From: an uncultured Oribacterium sp.
GTDB lineage: Bacteria; Bacillota; Clostridia; Lachnospirales; Lachnospiraceae
Direction: 5' to 3'
DNA length: 28,604 bases
NCBI GenBank assembly: GCA_937927445.1
Contig: CALAOB010000135.1
Span: forward strand, 1-28,604
Shown: positions 1 through 6,990 of the stretch, one piece after another
How positions within the stretch are numbered: position 1 is the stretch's first letter
Layout of the letters: each line of letters starts with the position of its first letter
The notes under the pieces: model-generated
Told to the model about the DNA's origin: nothing
The model's input: only the letters and a program-made list of their open reading frames with translations
The model's database searches: none
Translations under genes and position numbers: made by a program

Positions 1-49
1 ACGAGATTCGCCTTAGTCTCGTGGGCTCGGAGATGTGTATAAGAGACAG
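1..49. other. Illumina Nextera i7 adapter contamination (non-biological)
   Basis: Bases 1-7 match the 3' end of the P7 primer, 8-15 (tcgcctta) match the Nextera N701 i7 index as written in the primer, 16-30 are the Read 2 adapter stub, and 31-49 (agatgtgtataagagacag) are the 19-bp Tn5 mosaic end. These parts occur in exactly the order of a Nextera library end. Genomic sequence therefore starts at base 50. This is an assembly artefact and should be trimmed; it is not a transposon of the organism. Confidence 0.98.
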
Positions 50-114
50 CAGAAACAGCAGCCATCACCAGTATGAGCATCCTGATGCTGACCCTGGAAT
101 CGATCGAGGCGTAA
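50..114 (+). CDS. 3' end of an unidentified upstream gene (partial)
   Basis: An open frame enters from the adapter boundary and ends at a TAA at 112-114. The readable tail is about 20 residues, ending ...LMLTLESIEA. It is too short to name. The spacing to the next start (188) and the lack of any better frame make a truncated real gene plausible, but chance cannot be excluded. A weak inverted repeat (gaaagccg near 126-133 against cggcttttc at 158-166, with a long loop) follows it and could be a poor terminator. Confidence 0.35.
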
Positions 115-187
115 GCCAGAAAAGCGAAAGCCGGTGAACAGGATTCAGGATATGCTACGGCTTTTCATAGAAAGACAGGAAATAAAC

Positions 188-1345
188 ATGAGAGAAATTT
201 ATTTTGATAATTCCGCGACGACGAAGCCATACCCGGAGGTCGTGGAGCTGATGATGAAGACCCTGACCGAGGATTACGGAAATCCGTCCTCGAAGCATAC
301 GAAGGGCTTCGATGCGGAGAAGTATTTCCGTCATGCGCGTGAGCAGGTGGCGGCGACCCTGAGGGTGAAGCCGAAGGAGATCATTTTCACTTCCGGTGGT
401 ACAGAGTCGAACAACACGGTTATTTTCGGTACCGCCATGGCGAAGCGCAAGCAGGGAAAGCACATCATCTCCTCTGCGTTCGAGCATGCGGCGATCTACC
501 GTCCGCTCGATGTGCTCGTGGAGCTTGGCTACGAGGTGACCTATCTTCCGGTGGATCAGAAGGGGCACATTTCCCTCGATGATCTTCGTGCGGCGATCCG
601 TCCGGATACCATCCTGGTGACGATTATGACGGTGAACAACGAGATGGGTGCGATCGAGCCAATCGAGGAGATCGGTCGTGTCGTGAAGGAGTGCAATCCG
701 AATACCTGGTTCCATACGGATGCGATCCAGGCCTATGGCAAGATTCCACTTCGTCCGAAGCTGCAGCATGTCGATATGATGTCGGTATCCGGTCATAAGC
801 TGCATGGCCCGAAGGGGGTCGGCTTCCTCTATAAGGACGAGAAGATCCGTCTGCGCCCGCTGATCTATGGCGGCGGTCAGCAGGAGGACATGCGTTCCGG
901 AACCCATGATGTCCCGGGCATCGCCGGCCTCGGCCTCGCAGCCGAGATGGCCTGCGCGCATCTCGAGGAGAATAAGGCAGCCCTCGAGGCACTGAAGGAT
1001 TACTTCATCGATTCCCTGGAAACCCTCGATGGTGTCACCATCAATTCCGAGCGTGGCGCACTGTCCGCGCCGAATATCCTCTCGGTGTCCTTCGAGAAGG
1101 TGCGTGCCGAGGTACTGCTGCATGCACTCGAGGAGAAGGGCATCTATGTCAGCTCCGGCAGTGCCTGCTCCAGCAATCACCCGGGGATTTCCGGCGCCCT
1201 GAAGGCGATCGGCGTGAAGCCGGAGCTCCTGGACTCCACGATTCGTTTCTCCTTCGGTGCAGAGAATACGAAGGAAGAGGTCGATCTCTGCATGGACGCG
1301 CTCCACGAGCTGCTTCCGGTGCTCCGTCGTTTTACACGATTCTGA
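188..1345 (+). CDS. Cysteine desulfurase, NifS/IscS family (PLP-dependent)
   Basis: A 385-residue class V aminotransferase-fold enzyme that removes sulfur from L-cysteine as a persulfide for tRNA thiolation or Fe-S assembly. Visible landmarks: FDNSATT at the N-terminus, FTSGGTESNN (67-76), SAFEH with the PLP-stacking His100, HTDAIQAYGK (D178), the Schiff-base lysine K204 in SGHKLHGPKG, and the persulfide cysteine C327 in SSGSACSS. I chose ATG 188 because an aggaa Shine-Dalgarno lies about 7 nt upstream and the family N-terminus begins there; an in-frame ATG at 134 would add 18 unrelated residues. In Bacillus, NifZ of this family sits beside thiI and feeds it sulfur; thiI is here too, but on the opposite strand 1.3 kb away. 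The ThiI partnership is inference; the family assignment is secure. Confidence 0.93.
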   Translation: MREIYFDNSATTKPYPEVVELMMKTLTEDYGNPSSKHTKGFDAEKYFRHAREQVAATLRVKPKEIIFTSGGTESNNTVIFGTAMAKRKQGKHIISSAFEHAAIYRPLDVLVELGYEVTYLPVDQKGHISLDDLRAAIRPDTILVTIMTVNNEMGAIEPIEEIGRVVKECNPNTWFHTDAIQAYGKIPLRPKLQHVDMMSVSGHKLHGPKGVGFLYKDEKIRLRPLIYGGGQQEDMRSGTHDVPGIAGLGLAAEMACAHLEENKAALEALKDYFIDSLETLDGVTINSERGALSAPNILSVSFEKVRAEVLLHALEEKGIYVSSGSACSSNHPGISGALKAIGVKPELLDSTIRFSFGAENTKEEVDLCMDALHELLPVLRRFTRF

Positions 1346-1405
1346 CCTGAAAATCGAAACACCCTTTATAACACAGAAAGCGAATTTCTAGAAAGAGAGT
1401 AGAAG

Positions 1406-2470
1406 ATGATCTGGAGAAAATTTACGATACATACGACCACCGAGGCGGAGGATATCCTGAGTGCAAACCTGGCAGAGCTCGGAATCGATGGTGTACAGAT
1501 CGAGGATCGCATCCCGCTGTCCGAGGAGGATACGAAGGGAATGTTCATCGATATCCTGCCGGAGATCGGACCGGATGATGGCACGGCGGAGGTAAGCTTC
1601 TATGTCGAGGTACTGGATCCGGAGCAGAAGCAGGATCGTCTCACGAAGGTGCAGAAGATGATGGAGGATCCGTCGGTCGACGCCAGCTACATGCCGAACA
1701 CCTCGAATGTCTACACTCCGCAGGAGCTGAAGAAGCTGCTTCAGGAGGTGCAGGAAACCCTCGATGAGATGAAGCAGTATGTCGATATCGGCCTCGGCAC
1801 AATCGATACCTCCGACACAGAGGATAAGGACTGGATCAATAACTGGAAGACCTTCTTCCACCCGTTTACCGTCGGAGATCTGCTGATCAAGCCGACCTGG
1901 GAGGAGGTTCCGGCAGAGGATAAGGATAAGCTCGTTATCGAGATCGATCCGGGAACCGCCTTCGGCACCGGCATGCATGAGACCACTCAGCTCTGCATCC
2001 GCCAGCTGCAGAAGTATATGCAGGCAGGCGATGAGATCGCAGATATCGGCACCGGCTCCGGTATTCTCGGCATCACCGCACTGAAGCTCGGCGCCGGCCA
2101 TGTCTACGGCACGGATCTCGATGAGGAAGCCGTTCCGGCGGTACATGATAATCTGCAGGCGAACGGACTCCCGGAGAGCTGCTTCGATATGGTCGTGGGC
2201 AATGTCATCGGCGATGATGCCATCAAGACCCGGATGGGTCTCGGAAAGTACGACATCGTGGTGGCGAACATCCTGGCACCGGTTATCGTACTGCTGACCG
2301 GTGAGGTGGGTCCGCTTCTGAAGAAGGATGGTCTCTTCATCACCTCCGGTATCCTCGACCAGCGTGAGGCAGAGGTCCTCGAGGCCTTCCGTCAGCACGA
2401 GGACATCTGGGAGGTGCTGGAAGTGAACCACCAGGGCGAGTGGGTCAATGTGACCGCTCGTCGGAAATGA
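1406..2470 (+). CDS. prmA: Ribosomal protein L11 methyltransferase
   Basis: A 354-residue SAM-dependent enzyme that methylates ribosomal protein L11. The N-terminal about 165 residues are the substrate-recognition domain; the Rossmann methyltransferase follows. Visible motifs are DPGTAFGTGMHETT (181-194), typical of PrmA, the SAM loop DIGTGSGILG (213-222), the acidic end of strand 2 (TDLDE, 236-240) and VANILAP (286-292). Length is a little above the usual 290-320, with the extra residues in the acidic, charged stretch around 80-145. ATG 1406 follows an agaaagagagtagaag purine-rich ribosome site. The 60-nt gap from the desulfurase gene holds no terminator, so the two are probably cotranscribed. 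A strong terminator ends the unit. The rsmE gene often found beside prmA in Firmicutes is absent here. Confidence 0.93.
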   Translation: MIWRKFTIHTTTEAEDILSANLAELGIDGVQIEDRIPLSEEDTKGMFIDILPEIGPDDGTAEVSFYVEVLDPEQKQDRLTKVQKMMEDPSVDASYMPNTSNVYTPQELKKLLQEVQETLDEMKQYVDIGLGTIDTSDTEDKDWINNWKTFFHPFTVGDLLIKPTWEEVPAEDKDKLVIEIDPGTAFGTGMHETTQLCIRQLQKYMQAGDEIADIGTGSGILGITALKLGAGHVYGTDLDEEAVPAVHDNLQANGLPESCFDMVVGNVIGDDAIKTRMGLGKYDIVVANILAPVIVLLTGEVGPLLKKDGLFITSGILDQREAEVLEAFRQHEDIWEVLEVNHQGEWVNVTARRK

Positions 2471-2516
2471 GCACATCCGGAAAAACCATCAGAAAAACGT
2501 AAGATAAATACACATC

Positions 2517-2551
2517 AAAAAGGCGCCCTGCTCTCTGCGGGACGCCTTTTT
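2517..2551. terminator. Bidirectional intrinsic terminator between prmA and thiI
   Basis: aaaaaggcg...cgccttttt arms (2517-2525 and 2543-2551), with an additional CC/GG pairing inside, around a short loop. A-tract on the left and T-tract on the right make it work for both convergent genes, prmA (+) and thiI (-). Confidence 0.9.
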
Positions 2552-2603
2552 CTGACCGTATCTGAAGGCGGATTCGCTGCAGGTACGGATATGGTTATGC
2601 TTT

Positions 2604-3797
2604 TTATTTGCCGTTGCACCAGATGAGCTCCGCTTCATTCACGGCCTTTTCAACCATCGGGATCATCGCGTCATACACGATCTGCTCGGAAGCACGGATC
2701 TTCTCCGGCACCGGCTTCGTGACCGGATGCTTCGCGACGAAGATGGTGCAGCAGTCCTCGAACGGCTCGATGGAGGTTTCGTAGGTACCGATCTTCTGGG
2801 CGATATCGATGATCTCCTGCTTATCGAAGGCGATGACCGGACGATAGACCGGAAGATGGCAAACCTCATTGGTGCAGACGAGGGACTGCATGGTCTGGCT
2901 CGCCACCTGACCGATGGACTCACCGGTGATGAGCGCGATACAGTTCCGCTTCTCGGCGATGGCCTCGGCGATACGCATCATATAACGACGCATGATGATC
3001 GTCAGCTCCTCGTGCGGGCACTCCTCGTAGATCTTCAGCTGGATATCCGTGAAGTTGACGACATGCAGTGCGATCGGTCCTGTGTAACGGGCGACTTCAT
3101 TGGCCAGATCCACGACCTTCTGCTTCGCACGCTCGGAGGTGTATGGCGGTGCATGGAAGTAGGTCGCCTCGAGCACGGCACCACGACGGGAAATCATGTA
3201 GCCGGCTACCGGGCTGTCGATACCGCCGGAGAGGCAGAGCATCGCCTTGCCGTTCGTACCGAGCGGCATACCGCCGGCACCCGGAAGCACCTCGGAGAAA
3301 ATGTTGACATACTGACGGATCTCGACACGCAGCAGCACATCCGGATGGTGTACATCGACGCTGGTGTTCTGGAACTTCGTCAGGATGTCGTAGCCGAGCT
3401 CAGCGTCGATCTCCGTGGAGCTCATCGGGAACTCCTTGTCGGCACGGGTCGTGCGGCACTTGAAGCTCAGCTTACGATCGCCGTAGACCTCGCCGAAATA
3501 CGTGAGCACCTGATCACTGATCGCGCGATAGTCGTGGGTGTTCTCCATCTGGATCATCGGGCAGATGCCGACGATACCGAAGACGTGCTGAAGTGCATCC
3601 ACGGTCTCCTCGTAGTCGTAGTTCTCTGACTTCGCCGTCACATAGATACGGCCGCGCTCACGGGTGACACGGAACTCACCCTCGACGCGCTCCAGCTTCT
3701 TCCGGATGTCGTGCACGAGGGCATCCTCGAAGATATAACGATTCTTCCCCTTCGTGCCGATCTCCGCATACTTGATGAGAAAGCTCTGATACTGCAT
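2604..3797 (-). CDS. thiI: tRNA 4-thiouridine synthase ThiI (short form, no rhodanese domain)
   Basis: A 397-residue protein that adenylates U8 of tRNA and inserts sulfur to make s4U; it may also supply sulfur for thiamine thiazole. Order of domains: N-terminal ferredoxin-like region with KYAEIGTKGKNR (9-20), THUMP domain to about residue 165, then the PP-loop ATPase with SGGIDSP (190-196). The protein stops after the PP-loop domain, as in Bacillus and other Firmicutes, so it lacks the C-terminal rhodanese domain of the E. coli enzyme and must take sulfur directly from a cysteine desulfurase such as the one at 188-1345. The start is the ATG at 3797, preceded by AAAGAGG at a 4-nt spacing; the frame is open 32 codons further upstream but that part lacks family character. 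Confidence 0.94.
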   Translation of the reverse strand: MQYQSFLIKYAEIGTKGKNRYIFEDALVHDIRKKLERVEGEFRVTRERGRIYVTAKSENYDYEETVDALQHVFGIVGICPMIQMENTHDYRAISDQVLTYFGEVYGDRKLSFKCRTTRADKEFPMSSTEIDAELGYDILTKFQNTSVDVHHPDVLLRVEIRQYVNIFSEVLPGAGGMPLGTNGKAMLCLSGGIDSPVAGYMISRRGAVLEATYFHAPPYTSERAKQKVVDLANEVARYTGPIALHVVNFTDIQLKIYEECPHEELTIIMRRYMMRIAEAIAEKRNCIALITGESIGQVASQTMQSLVCTNEVCHLPVYRPVIAFDKQEIIDIAQKIGTYETSIEPFEDCCTIFVAKHPVTKPVPEKIRASEQIVYDAMIPMVEKAVNEAELIWCNGK

Positions 3798-3862
3798 AAA
3801 ACCTCTTTCTGTACAGGGATGAAGCGAGCTCCTGGTGCCATCTGCACCGCGCCCGCTCAGAC

Positions 3863-3898
3863 AAAAAATGAGTACGCACCGGAAAGCGCGCACTCATC
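3863..3898 (-). terminator. Intrinsic terminator behind the HPr-like gene
   Basis: Read on the minus strand: arms atgagtgcgc and gcgtactcat (one mismatch) followed by TTTTTTGT. It lies 36 nt after the HPr-like stop codon and upstream of thiI, so thiI probably needs its own promoter in the roughly 65 nt left, or is fed by read-through. I see no convincing promoter there. Confidence 0.8.
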
Positions 3899-3933
3899 AG
3901 GATACTTGTTAATTCATCAGCTTAATGATACGA

Positions 3934-4176
3934 TTACTGCGCGATGATGTAAGGTGTCAGCGCATTGACGATCTCATCCATGCGACCTGCATCCGCGTGA
4001 ATGTTCAGATCGATCGGCTTGCTGAGGTCCAGGGAGAAGATACCCATGATGGACTTGGCATCGATTACATAGCGGCCTGATACGAGGTCGAAGTCAACGT
4101 CAGTGAACTTCACGAGCTCATTAACAAAAGACTTAACTTTATCGATAGAATTAAGCGAGATACGAACGGTTTTCAC
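3934..4176 (-). CDS. HPr-like phosphocarrier-fold protein lacking the PTS histidine
   Basis: 80 residues, the size and beta-alpha pattern of HPr. The region after strand 1 reads SLNSIDKVKSFV where true HPr has the G-[IL]-H-A-R-P loop, so the phosphate-accepting His15 is missing. The regulatory serine is kept: KSIMG (41-45) matches the KSIMG around Ser46 of HPr, the site of HPr kinase. This pattern resembles Crh of Bacillus, a regulator rather than a PTS phosphocarrier. Start is GTG at 4176, supported by a near-perfect AAGGAGGA ribosome site 8 nt upstream. It has its own promoter (4218-4246) and terminator. Family fold is clear; a CcpA-corepressor role is inference. Confidence 0.85.
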   Translation of the reverse strand: MKTVRISLNSIDKVKSFVNELVKFTDVDFDLVSGRYVIDAKSIMGIFSLDLSKPIDLNIHADAGRMDEIVNALTPYIIAQ

Positions 4177-4217
4177 GATTTAGTCCTCCTTAAAAATATT
4201 ATTCATAATACAAGCTA

Positions 4218-4246
4218 ATTTTAGGAAAACGCTTATCAAAAGTCAA
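4218..4246 (-). promoter_or_regulatory. Sigma-A type promoter of the HPr-like gene
   Basis: On the minus strand: TTGACT (4246-4241), a 17-nt spacer, TAAAAT (4223-4218). The start of transcription would fall near 4211, leaving a leader of about 35 nt with the strong ribosome site. The -35 box ends 4 nt before the mtaB start codon on the other strand. Confidence 0.75.
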
Positions 4247-4250
4247 TAGA

Positions 4251-5780
4251 ATGGAATACTTTAAATTAACAGCGGCCCTGCATAATCTGGGCTGCAAGGT
4301 CAATGCCTATGAGGCGGATGCGATGCTCGAGGAGCTTCGCCGCGCCGGCATCCGGATCGTGCCCTGGGAGGGCACCGCAGCCGACATCTATATCATCAAT
4401 ACCTGCTCTGTCACGAACATCGCCGACCGGAAGTCGCGGCAGATGATTCATAAGGCCCGGAGCATGAATCCGGCGGCCGTCGTGATCGCGGCCGGCTGCT
4501 ATGTACAGGCGCGCGCCACGGAGCTTCAGACGGATACCGCGGTGGATATCCTCGTCGGCAATCAGGAGAAGGGCCGTCTGCTGCCGATTCTCGAGGCTTA
4601 CTGGACGACCCACCCGGACAGAGTGCCGGCGTCCCTCCGCACTGCCGCTGCCAATGCAGACGACCGGACCGCACATACCGATCCGCAGCCGTCGACACCC
4701 GCTGCTTCGCCAGTGGACGCGACCGCCGACCGGATCGTAGTGGCTGATCAGAAGACGGCGACCATGGAGAAGACCGCCTGCTTCGTGTCGGATATCGCAG
4801 AGCCGCAGCCGTACGCAGCGCTCTGGGCCGGCGAGATCGCCGATCAGGGCCGCGCCTTCATCAAGGTACAGGATGGCTGCAATCAGTTCTGCAGCTACTG
4901 CATCATCCCCTTCGTGCGTGGGCGTATCCGCTCACGATCCATCGAGGACACGGTGAAGGAGGTCACGGATTTCGCCCGCCGCGGCTATCACGAGGTCGTG
5001 CTGACCGGTATCCACCTCTCCTCCTACGGCCTCGATTTCGATGACGCAAACTATGAATATGCGATGAACCATGAGATTCCGTCGACGCATCTCCTCGCGC
5101 TGATCCGCGCGGTGGCCGCGGTGCCGGGCATCGCGCGGGTCCGTCTCGGCAGCCTCGAGCCGCGCATTATTACGGAAGCGTTCGTTGAGGCGCTTCGCGC
5201 GATCCCGGAGCTGTGTCCGCATTTTCACCTCTCGCTTCAGAGTGGTTCGGACCGCATCCTGCGTGCCATGAACCGGCACTATGACACCGCGGCCTTCCGT
5301 CACTCGGTCGCGCTTCTTCGTGCCGCCTGGCCGGAGGTGGCGATCACGACGGATATCATCGTCGGCTTCCCGGGGGAGAGCGAAGCGGATTTCGAGGATT
5401 CCTGTCGCTTCGTCGAGGAGATCGGCTTCTACGAGCTGCATGTCTTCAAGTACAGCCGGCGGCAGGGAACGGCGGCCGACCGCCTGCCGGCGCAACTTAC
5501 GGATCGTGTGAAGTCCGAACGCTCCGAGCGGCTGATGAAGCTCGATGCGCAGCAGTCTGAGGCTTTCCGCCGTCGTTTTCTCGGCCGGACCGAGGATGTG
5601 ATTCCGGAGGAAATCGTTGAGATCGAGGACCGCCCGTATCTTCGAGGCTACAACCGATGCTATGTGCGCTATCTGATTCCGCTTTCCGATGCGGCGGAGG
5701 GGGCTTGTAAAATCGGCCAAATAATGCAGGTATGTGGACAGGAAATCTGTGGAGGATGCGTACTTGCATTGGATTTATAA
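4251..5780 (+). CDS. mtaB: tRNA t6A37 methylthiotransferase MtaB (radical SAM)
   Basis: 509 residues. Converts t6A37 to ms2t6A in tRNAs reading ANN codons, using two 4Fe-4S clusters. The N-terminal UPF0004 domain has its cluster cysteines C15 (LGCKVN), C52 (NTCSVT) and C83 (AGCYVQ). The radical SAM motif is C210-x3-C214-x2-C217 (CNQFCSYC), followed by IIPFVRGRIRSR, which is characteristic of the YqeV/MtaB branch rather than MiaB. A TRAM-like domain closes the protein. Oddity: about 60 residues rich in Ala, Pro, Thr and Asp (roughly 125-185) separate the first two domains, making it longer than the usual 430-450. No clear ribosome site precedes ATG 4251 (an aggaaa lies 22 nt away), and no good promoter is visible, yet family similarity begins within a few residues of this start. 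Confidence 0.92.
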   Translation: MEYFKLTAALHNLGCKVNAYEADAMLEELRRAGIRIVPWEGTAADIYIINTCSVTNIADRKSRQMIHKARSMNPAAVVIAAGCYVQARATELQTDTAVDILVGNQEKGRLLPILEAYWTTHPDRVPASLRTAAANADDRTAHTDPQPSTPAASPVDATADRIVVADQKTATMEKTACFVSDIAEPQPYAALWAGEIADQGRAFIKVQDGCNQFCSYCIIPFVRGRIRSRSIEDTVKEVTDFARRGYHEVVLTGIHLSSYGLDFDDANYEYAMNHEIPSTHLLALIRAVAAVPGIARVRLGSLEPRIITEAFVEALRAIPELCPHFHLSLQSGSDRILRAMNRHYDTAAFRHSVALLRAAWPEVAITTDIIVGFPGESEADFEDSCRFVEEIGFYELHVFKYSRRQGTAADRLPAQLTDRVKSERSERLMKLDAQQSEAFRRRFLGRTEDVIPEEIVEIEDRPYLRGYNRCYVRYLIPLSDAAEGACKIGQIMQVCGQEICGGCVLALDL

Positions 5781-5792
5781 ATGTTATAAAAT
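5764..5792 (+). promoter_or_regulatory. Probable promoter of ireB
   Basis: TTGCAT (5764-5769), 17-nt spacer, TAAAAT (5787-5792), in a sharply AT-rich stretch that overlaps the last codons of mtaB. Transcription would start near 5799, about 23 nt before the ireB start. Confidence 0.55.
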
Positions 5793-5821
5793 TAATTGAG
5801 TTATTAAGAGGACGTGACAAA

Positions 5822-6085
5822 ATGAATGATTTAGGCAGTACACAGATTATCCGACCGATGCAGGAGTACGATCTGGATGTGACAGAGGTTCTGGCCCGTG
5901 TCTATGAGGCACTCACAGAAAAAGGCTATAATCCGATTAATCAGATCGTTGGATACATTATGTCGGGCGATCCGACGTACATTACCAGCCATAAAGGGGC
6001 GAGAAGCCTGATTATGAAGGTAGAACGCGACGAGATCATCGAAGAGCTGATGAAGACGTACGTGGAAGCGAAGCTGAGCAGGTAA
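5822..6085 (+). CDS. ireB: IreB family regulatory phosphoprotein (UPF0297)
   Basis: 87 residues, matching the whole UPF0297/IreB family: N-terminus MNDLGSTQIIRP, then DVTEVLARVYEALTEKGYNP, SGDPTYITSHKGAR and a helical C-terminus. In Enterococcus, IreB is phosphorylated on N-terminal threonines by the PASTA kinase IreK and affects cephalosporin resistance; here S6/T7 are the equivalent candidate sites. ATG 5822 has an aagagg ribosome site 9-10 nt upstream; the frame is open further upstream but overlaps mtaB. The ireB-ruvX-DUF1292 order matches yrzL-yrrK-yrzB of Bacillus. It is bounded by its own promoter and a strong terminator, so it may be expressed separately from ruvX. Its kinase is not in this window. 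Confidence 0.93.
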   Translation: MNDLGSTQIIRPMQEYDLDVTEVLARVYEALTEKGYNPINQIVGYIMSGDPTYITSHKGARSLIMKVERDEIIEELMKTYVEAKLSR

Positions 6086-6098
6086 TGTGTTGATGATG

Positions 6099-6129
6099 AA
6101 GAGTCTGTCCTGTTGGACAGACTCTTTTT
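6099..6129 (+). terminator. Intrinsic terminator after ireB
   Basis: Perfect 12-bp stem aagagtctgtcc / ggacagactctt with a 4-nt loop, followed by a run of T (6125-6129). It separates ireB from ruvX. Confidence 0.9.
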
Positions 6130-6230
6130 GGGTAATGAGAAGAAGAGACCGGCACCCCGTCGGGGAAATCCTGTTCAGGGACATTCGCGGGGAGGCATCC
6201 TCTCAGGACATACGGATAGGATAAGCATTT

Positions 6231-6644
6231 ATGAGAATACTGGGACTCGATTACGGCTCGAAGACCGTCGGCGTCGCGATGACGGACGCCCTCGGTATGA
6301 CGGTACAGCCGTATAAGACCATCCAGCGGGACCGGGAGTCGAAGCTTCGGCAGACCCTGTCTGAAATTGCAGAAATCGTCGAGCAGTACCAGATCGAGAA
6401 GATCGTGATGGGACTGCCTCTTAATATGGATGATACCGAGGGGGATCGCGCTGCGAAAACGAGAGACTTCGCAGAGAAGCTGAAGCTTCGTGTGGCGGTT
6501 CCGATTGAGTTTACCGATGAGCGCCTCACCACGATGGAGGCAGAGGAAATACTCGATCAGAGTGGTATCCCGCGGAGTGAGCAGAAGAAGGTGATCGACC
6601 AGGTCGCCGCACAGCTCATCCTGGAACAGTATCTGAGGGGCTGA
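6231..6644 (+). CDS. ruvX: RuvX/YqgF family putative Holliday junction resolvase
   Basis: 137 residues, RNase H fold. Conserved acidic residues are D7 in LGLDYGSKTVGVA, E97 in FTDERLTT, and D123 in VIDQVAAQ; GLPLNMD (61-67) is the other signature. The family has been linked both to Holliday junction resolution and to 16S rRNA 5'-end processing (E. coli YqgF). A ribosome site gatagga lies upstream of ATG 6231. The 101-nt gap after the ireB terminator shows no convincing promoter; it contains a short GC-rich inverted repeat (ccccgtcgggg). Confidence 0.93.
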   Translation: MRILGLDYGSKTVGVAMTDALGMTVQPYKTIQRDRESKLRQTLSEIAEIVEQYQIEKIVMGLPLNMDDTEGDRAAKTRDFAEKLKLRVAVPIEFTDERLTTMEAEEILDQSGIPRSEQKKVIDQVAAQLILEQYLRG

Positions 6645-6723
6645 GGCCTTTCAAGGATAAACATCGACGCCGTAAGCCGGGCTTCCGCGCGGATGCGGCC
6701 ATGAACATGACAAAGGAGCGGAC

Positions 6724-6990
6724 ATGGAAAATACTATCCGACTGACATCAGAAGATGGAAATCTGGAACTCGAGATCCTGGAGGAGACGACCGTCCAGGG
6801 CGTGAATTATATTCTGGTTACGGATGCACCGGAGGGTGAGGACGGCGAGTGCTACGTTATGAAGGACGTTTCCGGCCCGGAGGATGCAGAGGCAGACTAC
6901 GAGTTTGTAGATGATCAGGAATCCGAAGCATTGATGCAGATCTTTTCTGCGCTCCTGGAAGGAGAAGGTATAACGATTGAGAAATCATGA
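6724..6990 (+). CDS. DUF1292 family protein (YrzB-like)
   Basis: 88 residues, very acidic, with no membrane segment. It matches the small DUF1292 family, whose function is unknown, in both sequence (EILEETTVQGVNYILVTD) and position between ruvX and the RNase J gene. Its ribosome site aaaggagcggac is excellent. The last 14 nt overlap the start of the RNase J gene, which suggests coupled translation. Confidence 0.9.
   Translation: MENTIRLTSEDGNLELEILEETTVQGVNYILVTDAPEGEDGECYVMKDVSGPEDAEADYEFVDDQESEALMQIFSALLEGEGITIEKS

Noticed and set aside
31..49. Tn5 mosaic end, as evidence of a natural transposon
   Set aside because: It is embedded in a complete Nextera index/adapter sequence, so it comes from library preparation.
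120..168. Terminator before the cysteine desulfurase
   Set aside because: Only 7 paired bases around a loop of about 24 nt; too weak to list as a feature.
2727..3629. A 300-codon plus-strand open frame
   Set aside because: Antisense to thiI, which has clear THUMP and PP-loop motifs; this frame has none.
3798..3893. N-terminal extension of ThiI
   Set aside because: The open frame continues but crosses into the HPr-like terminator, and the family sequence starts at the ATG with a ribosome site.
4251..5780. MiaB (i6A methylthiotransferase) for the radical SAM gene
   Set aside because: The CxxxCxxCIIPFVRGRIRSR context and N-terminal LGCKVN pattern fit the MtaB/YqeV branch better.
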